Below are positions 45,696 through 53,915 of a stretch of 64,000 nucleotides of DNA, one piece after another. The stretch is from an uncultured Alistipes sp. (GTDB taxonomy: Bacteria; Bacteroidota; Bacteroidia; Bacteroidales; Rikenellaceae): NCBI GenBank assembly GCA_947364365.1, contig CANASP010000008.1, positions 46,028-110,027 of the forward strand, in the 5' to 3' direction. Position numbers and translations under genes: made by a program. Within the stretch, counting starts at the first letter, position 1. The number at the start of each line of letters is the position of its first letter. The notes below the pieces were generated by a model. It had not been told where the DNA came from. It did no database searches and worked only from the letters and a program-made list of their open reading frames with translations.

Positions 45696-46727
45696 ATGTT
45701 AAATCACGGGGAGGTGAAAATAAAAACGACCAAACGAACCGATACGGTGTTCGACGGACTGTTGTGCAAGCAAACGGCTCTGATGTCGACCGGAACGGCC
45801 CGGACCAAGGCAGTTGCCGGGACAATCCGTTCGGCGGCACGCTGGCTGGTATGCCTCGCGGCATGGAGCCTGGCGGGATGCGCCGCGCAACCGCAGGCAG
45901 ACGGCCGGACGCTCTATGTATCGATCCAGCCGCTGCGGAGCCTCGTCGGCGCGATCGTCGGCAATGATTTCGACATCGAGGTGCTCGTACCGTCGGGCGC
46001 CAGTCCCGAAACGTTCGAACCGACGGCCCGACAGATCGGCGAGCTGAACCGTTCGGCGTTGATTTTCAATGTGGGGCTGATCGATTTCGAGACGACGCTC
46101 ATCCCCAAAATCGCCGCGCCGGAGAAGATCGTGAACCTGAGCGAAGGAATCGAGCTGCTGGAGGGAAGTTGTGCCCACGCCCACTCGGGAATCCACGGAA
46201 GGCACGAGGAACAACATGCGGAACACACTCACACACACGAACATGCGCACGGCATCGACCCGCATGTCTGGACCTCGCCCAGAGCATTGCAGCGCATGGC
46301 GGCCAACGCCTACGAGGCGATCCGCCGCATGTGGCCCGATTCGGCGAACTATGCGGCGAACTATGAGCTGTTGCGCGACAAGCTGGAGGCACTGGACCGA
46401 CGCACGGAAGCGAAGCTCGCCGCGAGCGGCACCGATTACTTCATCATCTACCACCCTGCCTATACGTATTATGCGCGCGATTACGGGCTGCGCCAGGAGG
46501 CGATCGAAGCCGACGGCAAGGAACCTTCGGCCCGCAGGCTCGCCGCGATGATCCGCGAGGCGCGCGACAAAGGCGTGCGGCGGATTTTCCGGCAACGGCA
46601 GTTCCCGGCGTCGACCGCCGAGACGATCGCCCGCGACATCGACGCCGAGGTGATCGAAGTGGACCCGTTGCAGGAGGATGTGATCGGAGGGATCGATGCG
46701 TTCACCGACCAGCTGGTAAAACGTTAA
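45696..46727 (+). CDS. znuA: Metal (zinc-type) ABC transporter substrate-binding lipoprotein
   Basis: 343 aa from ATG 45696; an internal ATG at 45783 would give a more normal signal peptide and may be the real start. The export signal ends with lipobox SLAGC. The mature protein is a cluster A-I metal-binding protein: YVSIQPLRSLVGAIVGNDF, GASPETFEPTARQI, a His-rich loop (about residues 152-182; AEHTHTHEHAHG) typical of zinc-binding ZnuA, then GIDPHVWTSP. The 5' part of the gene is the source of, or related to, the inverted and tandem repeats upstream. It is four bases before the ATPase gene. Confidence 0.9.
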   Translation: MLNHGEVKIKTTKRTDTVFDGLLCKQTALMSTGTARTKAVAGTIRSAARWLVCLAAWSLAGCAAQPQADGRTLYVSIQPLRSLVGAIVGNDFDIEVLVPSGASPETFEPTARQIGELNRSALIFNVGLIDFETTLIPKIAAPEKIVNLSEGIELLEGSCAHAHSGIHGRHEEQHAEHTHTHEHAHGIDPHVWTSPRALQRMAANAYEAIRRMWPDSANYAANYELLRDKLEALDRRTEAKLAASGTDYFIIYHPAYTYYARDYGLRQEAIEADGKEPSARRLAAMIREARDKGVRRIFRQRQFPASTAETIARDIDAEVIEVDPLQEDVIGGIDAFTDQLVKR

Positions 46728-46731
46728 GGGA

Positions 46732-47502
46732 ATGGCTCTGGTTTCGTTACACGACGTAAGCGTCGCCTACGACGGCTACGAGGCGCTGCACGGAGTCGAT
46801 CTGGAGATCGATCCGCAGGACTTCCTGGGGGTAATCGGCCCCAACGGCGGCGGCAAGACGACGCTCGTAAAGGCGATTCTCGGCACCGTCCCCCACACGG
46901 GCGAAATACGGCTGGCTCCGGAGCTTTACAGAGGAAAGGAGCGGCTGATCGGCTACATGCCCCAGATCTCGGAGTTCGACCGGGCCTTCCCGATCTCGCT
47001 GCTCGAAGTCGTGCTGTCGGGATTGCAGGGCCGCCGGGGATTCTTCTCGCGCTATACGCGCGACGACCGCGCGAAGGCGATGGAGCTGCTGGAGACGGCC
47101 GGCATCGCCGAGGCGGCCCGCTCCCCTATCGGCGCCGTATCGGGCGGACAGTTGCAGCGGGCGCTGCTGTGCCGGGCCGTGATCGCCGATCCGCGGCTGC
47201 TGATCCTCGACGAACCGGCCAACTTCGTGGACAACAAGTTCGAGAACGAACTCTACCGCATGTTGCGCACACTCAACGAACGGATGGCGATCGTCATGGT
47301 ATCGCACGACGTGGGGACGATATCGAGCGTCGTGAAGGAGATCGTATGCGTCAACCGCCGGGTCCACCGTCATCGGTCGAACAGGCTCACCGAGGAGCAG
47401 TTACGCAACTACGACTGCCCGATCCAGTTGCTCTCGCACGGCCATGTCCCCCACACGGTGCTGGAGCACCACCCCGGCGACTGCTGCCGCGACCACGAAT
47501 AG
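46732..47502 (+). CDS. znuC: Metal ABC transporter ATP-binding protein (ZnuC type)
   Basis: 256 aa ABC ATPase. Walker A GPNGGGKTTLV (about residues 36-46), signature VSGGQLQRAL (about 139-148), Walker B LLILDEPANFVD (about 160-171) and the H-loop SHD. The tail after residue 215 is rich in His and Cys (HGHVPHTVLEHHPGDCCRDHE), as in ZnuC-type ATPases. It should energise zinc uptake with the binding protein upstream. The expected membrane permease gene does not follow; after the stop there are only repeats and a terminator. Confidence 0.9.
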   Translation: MALVSLHDVSVAYDGYEALHGVDLEIDPQDFLGVIGPNGGGKTTLVKAILGTVPHTGEIRLAPELYRGKERLIGYMPQISEFDRAFPISLLEVVLSGLQGRRGFFSRYTRDDRAKAMELLETAGIAEAARSPIGAVSGGQLQRALLCRAVIADPRLLILDEPANFVDNKFENELYRMLRTLNERMAIVMVSHDVGTISSVVKEIVCVNRRVHRHRSNRLTEEQLRNYDCPIQLLSHGHVPHTVLEHHPGDCCRDHE

Positions 47503-47760
47503 GCCATGACCGATTCGCCCCTTCGGAAAAAGATAGAATCGCCCCAGGAGATTTCCCGGATCGAACCAGCGAAAAACGGAGGTAACGAGCGGAGACGGGG
47601 ACCGAAAAAGCGACCTTCCCAGCGTAAAACGGTGAAAACCAGCAAAAAAAACGGAGGCAACGAGCGGAGACGGGAACCGAAAAAGCGGCCTGCTTCAGCG
47701 TAAAACAAAGCGGCTGGTAGGTAGGTGCGAAATCGGGTATGCCGTCGGAAGCAGCGCAGG

Positions 47761-47803
47761 AAAAAGGAGGCGTCCGCTCTTCGAGAGCGGACGCCTCCTT
47801 TTA
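47761..47803. terminator. Very strong bidirectional terminator
   Basis: 15-bp perfect stem GGAGGCGTCCGCTCT / AGAGCGGACGCCTCC with loop TCG, flanked by AAAAA and TTTT on both sides. Confidence 0.93.
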
Positions 47804-47972
47804 TAAAAAGAACCCGACAAACTTTTATATTATGACGTGCAGAGTTATAATTAGGGTTTGGCGGCTTAGGATAATACCGTAACGGTAAGACCATTCTAAA
47901 CGCCGGGAGGTTGCGAAAGCATTAAAGCGGCTGCGCCGCGCCTCTCATCGGGGTTCTTTAAAACAGAGCGGG
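47800..47972 (-). ncRNA. Candidate structured non-coding RNA
   Basis: On the minus strand a closing stem AAGAACCCCGA ... TCGGGTTCTT encloses about 150 bases with inner hairpins (GCGGC-GCA-GCCGC; TGC-TTTC-GCA; TACCG-TTA-CGGTA inside GGCG..TTAG / CTAAGCCGCC), and the strong terminator follows at once. The architecture, a long closed hairpin plus terminator, recalls 6S RNA or other Bacteroidales RNAs, but I cannot match a family. No consensus promoter is seen just upstream, so it may also be a processed 3' end of the 47980-48267 transcript. Confidence 0.4.
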
Positions 47973-47979
47973 CACTACC

Positions 47980-48267
47980 CTACTTCGCGCCGTTGATCGC
48001 GCTCAGCTTCTCGAACAGCGCGCCGAACGACTCGGCGACCTCGCGACGCAGCGCTGCGTAGTGCTTGCGCACGAGCGAGGGGTTGTGCGGCTCGGCAGGA
48101 TTCATTGCCTTGACGAACAAAGCGTTGCGGATCGCCACACCCTCCTGCATGACCTCGAAGATCTCCTTCTCCTTGGAAGGCTGGAAACAGATCGCCATAT
48201 CGCAGTCGAAGACCACCTCCTCAAGGCAGTAGTCGATCTCTTTTTTCAGCGTTCTCAGATTTGCCAT
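47980..48267 (-). CDS. Small conserved-looking hypothetical protein
   Basis: 95 aa from ATG 48267 (MANLRTLKKEIDYCLEEVVF). Soluble, helical, no signal peptide or membrane segment. No domain recognised. A longer frame upstream was rejected because it would cross the promoter (complement of 48298-48328: TTTG, 19 bases, TATCTTTG). With that promoter and the structured element plus terminator behind it, it forms a one-gene unit. Confidence 0.75.
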   Translation of the reverse strand: MANLRTLKKEIDYCLEEVVFDCDMAICFQPSKEKEIFEVMQEGVAIRNALFVKAMNPAEPHNPSLVRKHYAALRREVAESFGALFEKLSAINGAK

Positions 48268-48297
48268 ATCTATCTCGTTTTTTGAGTTTCTATAGGA

Positions 48298-48328
48298 CAA
48301 AGATACGAAAGGTTTTCGTAACCGCAAA
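48298..48328 (-). promoter_or_regulatory. Promoter of the small hypothetical gene
   Basis: Minus strand TTTG (complement of 48325-48328), 19 bases, TATCTTTG (complement of 48298-48305). The transcript would begin just upstream of ATG 48267. Confidence 0.8.
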
Positions 48329-48436
48329 AAAATCGGCCGCAGAGGACGAGAAATCGCCGAAAAGTGCGGCTTCCCGGGGATGCCGGGCCGGAAAGCCCGG
48401 CAACACGGTATAAAACGGGAAAGCCGGAAGGATTTA

Positions 48437-48468
48437 TTTGGCGGGTAACCGAAAATGAGCTATCTTTG
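48437..48468 (+). promoter_or_regulatory. Promoter of the polysaccharide export genes
   Basis: TTTG (48437-48440), 20 bases, TATCTTTG (48461-48468), exact consensus. About 80 bases lie between the expected start of transcription and ATG 48557. Confidence 0.85.
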
Positions 48469-48556
48469 TATTTTACAAGGTTCCGTGCGAATTTTCCATC
48501 GAAACCGCCGGAACCCCCAAACGAAACGCGACGAAACACAAACAGAGAATAGAGCA

Positions 48557-51142
48557 ATGAAAATCAAACTTTCGATTTGCAGCCTGGTGCTGTCTCTGCT
48601 GTCGCTCGCGGCGACGGCGCAGATGACCGACCAGCAGGTCGTGAGCTATGTGCAGGCCGGGCTGAAGAGCGGCAAAACCGAGCAGCAGCTGGGCAGCGAA
48701 CTCATCGCGCGCGGCGTGACCCGCTCGCAGCTCGAACGGCTGAAAAGCCAGTACGACGCGGGGGCATACGGCAACACGGCCGGTACGGACCGGCTCTCGT
48801 CCGGCAACGACCGCCGCCGGGCCGCGACGGAGGAGAGCGGGCCGGATCGCAACAATCCGCGCAATCCGCGCCGGCAGGGCGAGCAGACCGACAAGCAGAA
48901 CGGCCAAACGGCCGGAAAACCGACCGGAAAACCGACGGACAAACAGATCGGCAATACGACCGATCCGAACGCCGTCGGCACGGAGCTCCAAATCGAAGAG
49001 GAGGGCTACTACCCCGAAGGGACGCCCTGGGCCGATTTCTTCGACACGATGTACGAAGCCGCCCCGCAGTTCCCCGAGCGCAGGATCTACGGACACGATC
49101 TGTTCACGGGCAGTGCGCTGACGTTCGAACCCAACGAGAACCTGGCCACCCCCTCGAACTACAAGCTCGGGCCGGGCGACGAGGTGATCATCGACATCTG
49201 GGGCGCCAACGAGGACAACCTGCGCGAGCGCATCTCGCCCGAGGGCAACATCATCGTTTCGCAGCTGGGCCCCGTCTATCTCAACGGCCTGACCATCGAC
49301 GAGGCCAACGCCAGGTTGCGCCAGGTATTCGCCTACAAGTACGCAGGCGTGGGCGGCGACGAGCCCGAATCGGACATCAGCATCACGCTGGGCCAGCTGC
49401 GCACCAACCAGATCAACGTGCTGGGCGAAGTGGCCGTGCCGGGCAGCTACCGGCTGTCGCCCTTCGCAACGCTGTTCCATGCGCTCTACCAGGCCGGCGG
49501 CGTAACGCCGATCGGCAGTCTGCGCGCCGTGGAGATCCACCGCGACGGCAAACTGTTCAAGCAGGTGGACGTCTACGACTACCTGTTCAACGGCAAACTC
49601 AAGGACGACATCCGCCTCGAAGAGGGCGACGTGGTGATCGTACCGCCCTACAAGCAGCTCGTGGAGATCGAGGGCAACGTCAAGCGCCCGATGTGCTACG
49701 AAACGATCGAGGGCGAGACGCTGGCCGACCTGCTGGGCTACGCCGGAGGGTTCTCGGGCGACGCCTACACGGAGGAGGTGCGCCTGGTACGCCAGACGGG
49801 CCGCGAGCAGCAACTGGCGAGCGTCCGCGAAGAGGGGTATGCCGGATTCGCGCTCGCCGACGGCGACAAGGTGAGTGTCGGCGCTTCGCTCGACCGCTTC
49901 GCCAACCGCGTGGAGATCCACGGAGCGGTGTTCCGTCCGGGCATGTACGAGCTGGGCAAGGAGATCCGCACCGTGGGCGACCTGGTCCGTCGCGCCGACG
50001 GCGTCATGGAGGACGCCTTCCTTCAGCGTGCGCTGCTGAGCCGTGAAGGCGACGATCTGACCCCCGAAACGCTCGCCGTGGATCTGCGCGGCATCCTGCT
50101 CGGCACGACGGCCGACATCGAACTGCGCCGCAACGACGTGCTGACCGTCCCCAGCCAGCTCGAACTCAAGGAGCTGGGCGAGCTGACGATCTACGGCGAG
50201 GTCGCCAGCCCCGGAGCGTATCCCTATGCGCGGAACACCACGATCGAGGACCTGATCGTGCAGGCCGGAGGATTGCGCGACGGCGCATCGGTGGTCCGCG
50301 TCGACGTATCGCGCCGCATGAACGACGCCGCGAGCCAGCACGTATCGCGCGAGATGGCGCAGGTATACTCCTTCGCCATCAAGGACGGTCTGGTCGTGGA
50401 CGGCGACTCCCGGTTCACGCTGGAGCCGTTCGACGTGGTGATCGTGCGTCGTTCGCCGGGCTATCTGGAGCAGCGCACGGTGCAGATCGAGGGCGAGGTG
50501 CCGTTCCAGGGCGCCTACACGCTCGTACACAAGAACGAACGGCTGTCGGACCTGGTGAACCGGGCCGGCGGCGTGACCGAATACGCCTACCTGCGCGGTG
50601 CGCGGCTGCTGCGCCGGATGAACGACGAGGAGAAAGCCATGCGCGACGAGACGTTGCAACTGGCGATGCGCAACAGCGGGTCGGATTCGCTGGCGATGGA
50701 CAAACTCGCCCTGTCCGACACCTATCCGGTCGGCATCGAGCTGGACAAGGCGCTGCTGAACCCCGGCACGGCGAGCGACATGGTGCTACGCGAGGGCGAC
50801 AGGCTGATCATCCCCGAGCAGGTGAGCACGGTGTCGATCCAGGGCGACGTCATGCGTGCCAATACGGTGCTCTACCAGCCGGGCAAGAAGTATAAATATT
50901 ACATCTCGCAGGCCGGAGGGTTCGGCGACCGCGCGAAGAAGGGCTCGGTGTATATCATCTACATGAACGGCATGATCGCCAAGGCTTCGAGCAGCAAAGC
51001 CCGGATCGAACCGGGATGCACGATCATCGTGCCCTCGAAGCGGGCTCGCAACGGGCAGTTCCTCTCGCAGATACTGGGTGTAGCGACTACGGCGGCATCG
51101 CTCGGTACGATGGCCGCATCGATCGCCAATCTCGCCAAATAA
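48557..51142 (+). CDS. SLBB-domain polysaccharide export protein (Wza-like)
   Basis: 861 aa with signal peptide (MKIKLSICSLVLSLLSLAAT, cut at ATA-Q). After a Thr/Lys-rich low-complexity stretch (about residues 75-140, with repeated TGKPTDK-like words) comes a Poly_export domain (YKLGPGDEVIIDIWGANEDN near residue 205) and several SLBB repeats, for example INVLGEVAVPGSYRLSPFAT and MVDQ-type repeats to the end, then a C-terminal hydrophobic helix. It would form the outer-membrane or periplasm-spanning channel for capsule or exopolysaccharide. Much longer than Wza (about 380 aa), as usual in Bacteroidetes. Cotranscribed with the Wzz-like gene 9 bases downstream. Confidence 0.93.
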   Translation: MKIKLSICSLVLSLLSLAATAQMTDQQVVSYVQAGLKSGKTEQQLGSELIARGVTRSQLERLKSQYDAGAYGNTAGTDRLSSGNDRRRAATEESGPDRNNPRNPRRQGEQTDKQNGQTAGKPTGKPTDKQIGNTTDPNAVGTELQIEEEGYYPEGTPWADFFDTMYEAAPQFPERRIYGHDLFTGSALTFEPNENLATPSNYKLGPGDEVIIDIWGANEDNLRERISPEGNIIVSQLGPVYLNGLTIDEANARLRQVFAYKYAGVGGDEPESDISITLGQLRTNQINVLGEVAVPGSYRLSPFATLFHALYQAGGVTPIGSLRAVEIHRDGKLFKQVDVYDYLFNGKLKDDIRLEEGDVVIVPPYKQLVEIEGNVKRPMCYETIEGETLADLLGYAGGFSGDAYTEEVRLVRQTGREQQLASVREEGYAGFALADGDKVSVGASLDRFANRVEIHGAVFRPGMYELGKEIRTVGDLVRRADGVMEDAFLQRALLSREGDDLTPETLAVDLRGILLGTTADIELRRNDVLTVPSQLELKELGELTIYGEVASPGAYPYARNTTIEDLIVQAGGLRDGASVVRVDVSRRMNDAASQHVSREMAQVYSFAIKDGLVVDGDSRFTLEPFDVVIVRRSPGYLEQRTVQIEGEVPFQGAYTLVHKNERLSDLVNRAGGVTEYAYLRGARLLRRMNDEEKAMRDETLQLAMRNSGSDSLAMDKLALSDTYPVGIELDKALLNPGTASDMVLREGDRLIIPEQVSTVSIQGDVMRANTVLYQPGKKYKYYISQAGGFGDRAKKGSVYIIYMNGMIAKASSSKARIEPGCTIIVPSKRARNGQFLSQILGVATTAASLGTMAASIANLAK

Positions 51143-51151
51143 CGCAAGACC

Positions 51152-52255
51152 ATGGAAGAGAACAACAAGAGTCTGGCCGCCCCGTCGACGGGGGCCGAGG
51201 AGGAGATCGATCTGCTGGAGCTGGCGCAGAAGCTCTGGGCCGAGCGCCGGATGATCCTCAAGTGGTGCGGCATCGCCGTGATCGTGGGGTTGGTCGTCGC
51301 ATTCAGCATCCCCAAGGAGTACACCACCACCGTGAAACTCGCCCCCGAAAGCGCCGACGGCAAAAGCATGGGCGGCAACCTGGGCGCACTGGCCTCGATG
51401 GCGGGAATCAACCTCGGAGCGGGAGGCGGCGCCGATGCGGTGAACCCCGATCTCTACCCCGACGTCGTGGCTTCGGTCCCCTTCGCCGTGCGGCTTTTCG
51501 AGGTCGAGGTGACGGACAAGAAGGGCACGTTGCACACCGATGTCTACCACTATGTAGACGAAGCGTTGCGCGCACCGTGGTGGAGCGCCGTGATCGGACT
51601 GCCTTTCAAAGCGTTGGGTTGGGTCATGTCGCTGCTGCGCGACGACGATGAGGGGTCCGGGCAGCAGGGTACGGACCTCTTCCGGCTCACGAAGGACGAG
51701 ACCCGGATCGTGGAGACGCTCCGCGAGCGCATCAGCGTCGCCGTGGACAAGAAAACCTCGGTGGTGACGCTCTCGGTGACGATGCAGGATCCGCTCGTGT
51801 CGGCGACGCTGACCGACACGGTGATGCACAACCTCCAGGAGTATATCACCCAGTATCGCACCAACAAGGCGCGTCACGACCTGGAGTACATGCAGCAACT
51901 CTACGACGAGGCGCAGCAGCAGTACTACGAGGCGCAGCAGAGCTACGCCCGCTACATGGACGCCAACCAGAACATCGTGCTGCGCAGCGTGCGCATCGAG
52001 CAGGAGCGCTTGCAGAACGAGATGAACCTCTACTACAACGTCTACAACCAGATGGCGCAGCAGTTGCAGGTAGCCAAGGCCAAGGTGCAGGAGTCGACGC
52101 CGGTATACGCCGTCGTACAGCCCGCCACGGTGCCCATCAGGGCCTCGAAACCGTCGAAGGCGATGATTCTGGTGGGATTCGTCTTCCTGGCCGCCGTAGC
52201 CGCTTCGGGATGGATCCTTTTCGGACGGGACATCCTCGCCGGATTCAGGAAATAG
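51152..52255 (+). CDS. Wzz-type chain-length determinant protein
   Basis: 367 aa inner-membrane protein with two membrane helices: about residues 41-59 and about 337-356. The periplasmic part between them carries a long coiled coil (about residues 235-315; many Gln, Glu and Tyr, e.g. YDEAQQQYYEAQQSYARYMD). A Pro-rich motif near the second helix, VQPATVPIRASKPSK, is typical of Wzz/polysaccharide co-polymerases. It sets polymer length and couples polymerase to the export channel. No tyrosine-kinase domain is attached. A terminator follows. Confidence 0.92.
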   Translation: MEENNKSLAAPSTGAEEEIDLLELAQKLWAERRMILKWCGIAVIVGLVVAFSIPKEYTTTVKLAPESADGKSMGGNLGALASMAGINLGAGGGADAVNPDLYPDVVASVPFAVRLFEVEVTDKKGTLHTDVYHYVDEALRAPWWSAVIGLPFKALGWVMSLLRDDDEGSGQQGTDLFRLTKDETRIVETLRERISVAVDKKTSVVTLSVTMQDPLVSATLTDTVMHNLQEYITQYRTNKARHDLEYMQQLYDEAQQQYYEAQQSYARYMDANQNIVLRSVRIEQERLQNEMNLYYNVYNQMAQQLQVAKAKVQESTPVYAVVQPATVPIRASKPSKAMILVGFVFLAAVAASGWILFGRDILAGFRK

Positions 52256-52277
52256 ACGATAGCGCATGGCTATAAAG

Positions 52278-52307
52278 AACGCCCTTCGGTTGACCGAAGG
52301 GCGTTTT
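52278..52307 (+). terminator. Intrinsic terminator of export operon
   Basis: Stem AACGCCCTTCGG, loop TTGA, CCGAAGGGCGTT, then TTCC. Lies 23 bases after the Wzz-like stop codon. Confidence 0.85.
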
Positions 52308-52319
52308 CCGTATGATATC

Positions 52320-52977
52320 GGACGCGTCGTCCGGCATTCCCGAGAGCGGACTCCCCCCACCGCAACCCGTCCGGGCCGGAACCGTCGGCCGCTACCGTCG
52401 GCCGAAATTGGGCCGGATACCGGCGACCGGCGGGGCATTGGGACGGGGCGACCGGACTCGGACACGTCGTCCGGCATCTCCGAGAGCGGACTCCCCCACC
52501 GCAACCCGTCCGGGCCGGAACCATCGGCCGAAACCGCCGGCCGAAAGCGGCACGAATACCGGCGATCGGACGGGACGACCGGACGGGGAGACCGGACGGG
52601 ACATCCGGACTCGGACGCGATGTCCGGCATTCCCGAGAGCGGACTACCCCACCGCAACCCGTCCGGGCCGGAACCATCGGCCGCTACCGTCGGCCAAAAT
52701 TGGGCCGGATACCGGCGACAGGCGGGGCGACCGGACAGGGAGACCAGCACGAATACCGGCGACCGGACGGGACGACCGGACAGGGCGACAGGACGTGGCG
52801 ACCGGACTCGGACACGTCGTCCGGCATCCCCAAGAGCGGACTCCCCCACCGCAACCCGTCCGGGCCGGAACCATCGACTGGAACCATCGGCCGGAACCGG
52901 CTCGAATACCGACGACCGGCGGGGGAGACCAGACGGGACGACTAGACGGAGCATCCGGACGGGCATCCGGATGCGGT
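52320..52977. repeat. GC-rich imperfect tandem repeat of 140-197 bp, about four copies
   Basis: The sequence CCGGCATTCCCGAGAGCGGA followed by CTCCCCCACCGCAACCCGTC and CGGGCCGGAACCATCGGCCG recurs at 52331, 52471, 52624 and 52821. Between these anchors are variable GACGGGACGACCGGA-type short repeats. Open frames on both strands through it are by-products. No gene in this 720-base gap. Confidence 0.85.
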
Positions 52978-53781
52978 CTACTCCCAGTCAACCCCGGGGA
53001 AGGGCATCTCGACGATCAGGCCCGTCGAGCCGTCGTCGATCACCTCGCAGCAGCATTTCCGGCGAGGAGCCGGCGCCGGAGCGGGCTGGGGCTTGGGGCG
53101 CGGGAGACGCGTGCGGAGCTCCACGATGCGATCCTGGGCATATTCGATGGCGAGGTCGACGCGGCGCATCGACGGCAACACATCGGCCGCCAGGTAGTTC
53201 CACACGGCGCCCTGCCGCTTGAGCGCCGCCTGCTTGGCCGCATCGGAACGGTCGCTGTCGAGCACCTTCAGCACGGCATCGCGCTGGGGAGCGTCGGAAG
53301 CGGCCACCGCCTCGCGCACGTCGTCCCACGAAGCGACCTGCGCCTCGACGGCGATGCCGTAGCTCTTCGAAAGCTCGTATTTGTTGTCGAGGTAGGCGAC
53401 GAGATCCTCGGCACGCTCGCGCGCCAGCCGCTCGTTGAGCCGCTGCGGACCATCGGGCGAGGCATAGCCCGTGACGACGATACGGCGGATGCTGCGCAGT
53501 TCGTCGTTGGGCAGGCTGCCGATGAACGAATCGAGATCGGAGAGATCCTGCGAATTGTCGGCATAGTCGGAGGCGAGCTGCGCGGCGTCGATCCGGTAGC
53601 GGACCTCGTAGGAGGCATCGCCCGCGTTGCGGACCAGGTATTTGCGGACCAGGTGGGAGCCTTCGACGGCCTCCGTCAGCAGAATGGAGCCCACGCCGGG
53701 CGTCGGATCGGCGGCCCGGGCGACTCCCGCCGCACCGCAGAGGGTGCAGCCGAGAACGAAAGAGGTAAGAAGTGTTTTCAC
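52978..53781 (-). CDS. OmpA-domain secreted protein
   Basis: 267 aa from GTG 53781, the only start giving a signal peptide (VKTLLTSFVLGCTLCGAAGV, cut at ARA-A). The OmpA-like peptidoglycan-binding fold is recognised by IVVTGYASPDGPQRLNERLA followed by RAEDLVAYL (about residues 105-135). The C-terminus has a Pro-Lys linker and CCCEV. It may tether the outer membrane to peptidoglycan or be part of a surface-fibre assembly, as DUF3868-like proteins are; which one is uncertain. It lies between the repeat block and argS on the same strand. Confidence 0.78.
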   Translation of the reverse strand: MKTLLTSFVLGCTLCGAAGVARAADPTPGVGSILLTEAVEGSHLVRKYLVRNAGDASYEVRYRIDAAQLASDYADNSQDLSDLDSFIGSLPNDELRSIRRIVVTGYASPDGPQRLNERLARERAEDLVAYLDNKYELSKSYGIAVEAQVASWDDVREAVAASDAPQRDAVLKVLDSDRSDAAKQAALKRQGAVWNYLAADVLPSMRRVDLAIEYAQDRIVELRTRLPRPKPQPAPAPAPRRKCCCEVIDDGSTGLIVEMPFPGVDWE

Positions 53782-53915
53782 GCGATTGAATGTATTGGTT
53801 GTCTGCCCTGCCGTCGCAAGATTCGTACCAACACGGCAGAGCGGCGCCCCGGGAAGGGACGCCGCTCCGTACAATCGCACAACGCGCGGGAGGCGCTTAT
53901 CGCATCGACGCGCGG

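Larger units (their letters stand above)
47503..47979. other. Gap after the ABC genes
   Basis: Holds a duplicated ~60-base segment (about 47573-47632 and 47645-47704, both ending CAGCGTAAAAC), a strong two-way terminator (47761-47803) and a structured element (47800-47972). A 65-codon frame at 47506-47703 is made of the duplicated Lys/Arg-rich sequence and is not accepted. No permease remnant was recognised. Confidence 0.6.

Noticed and set aside
47506-47703. 65-codon frame after znuC as a permease remnant
   Set aside because: Made of a duplicated Lys/Arg-rich segment with no membrane helix and no similarity to ZnuB-type permeases.
50786-52966. Long minus-strand frame through the Wzz-like gene and the repeat block
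   Set aside because: Runs antisense to a clear Wzz gene and then through tandem repeats (repeated RPGRVAVG-type words); no start signal or domain.
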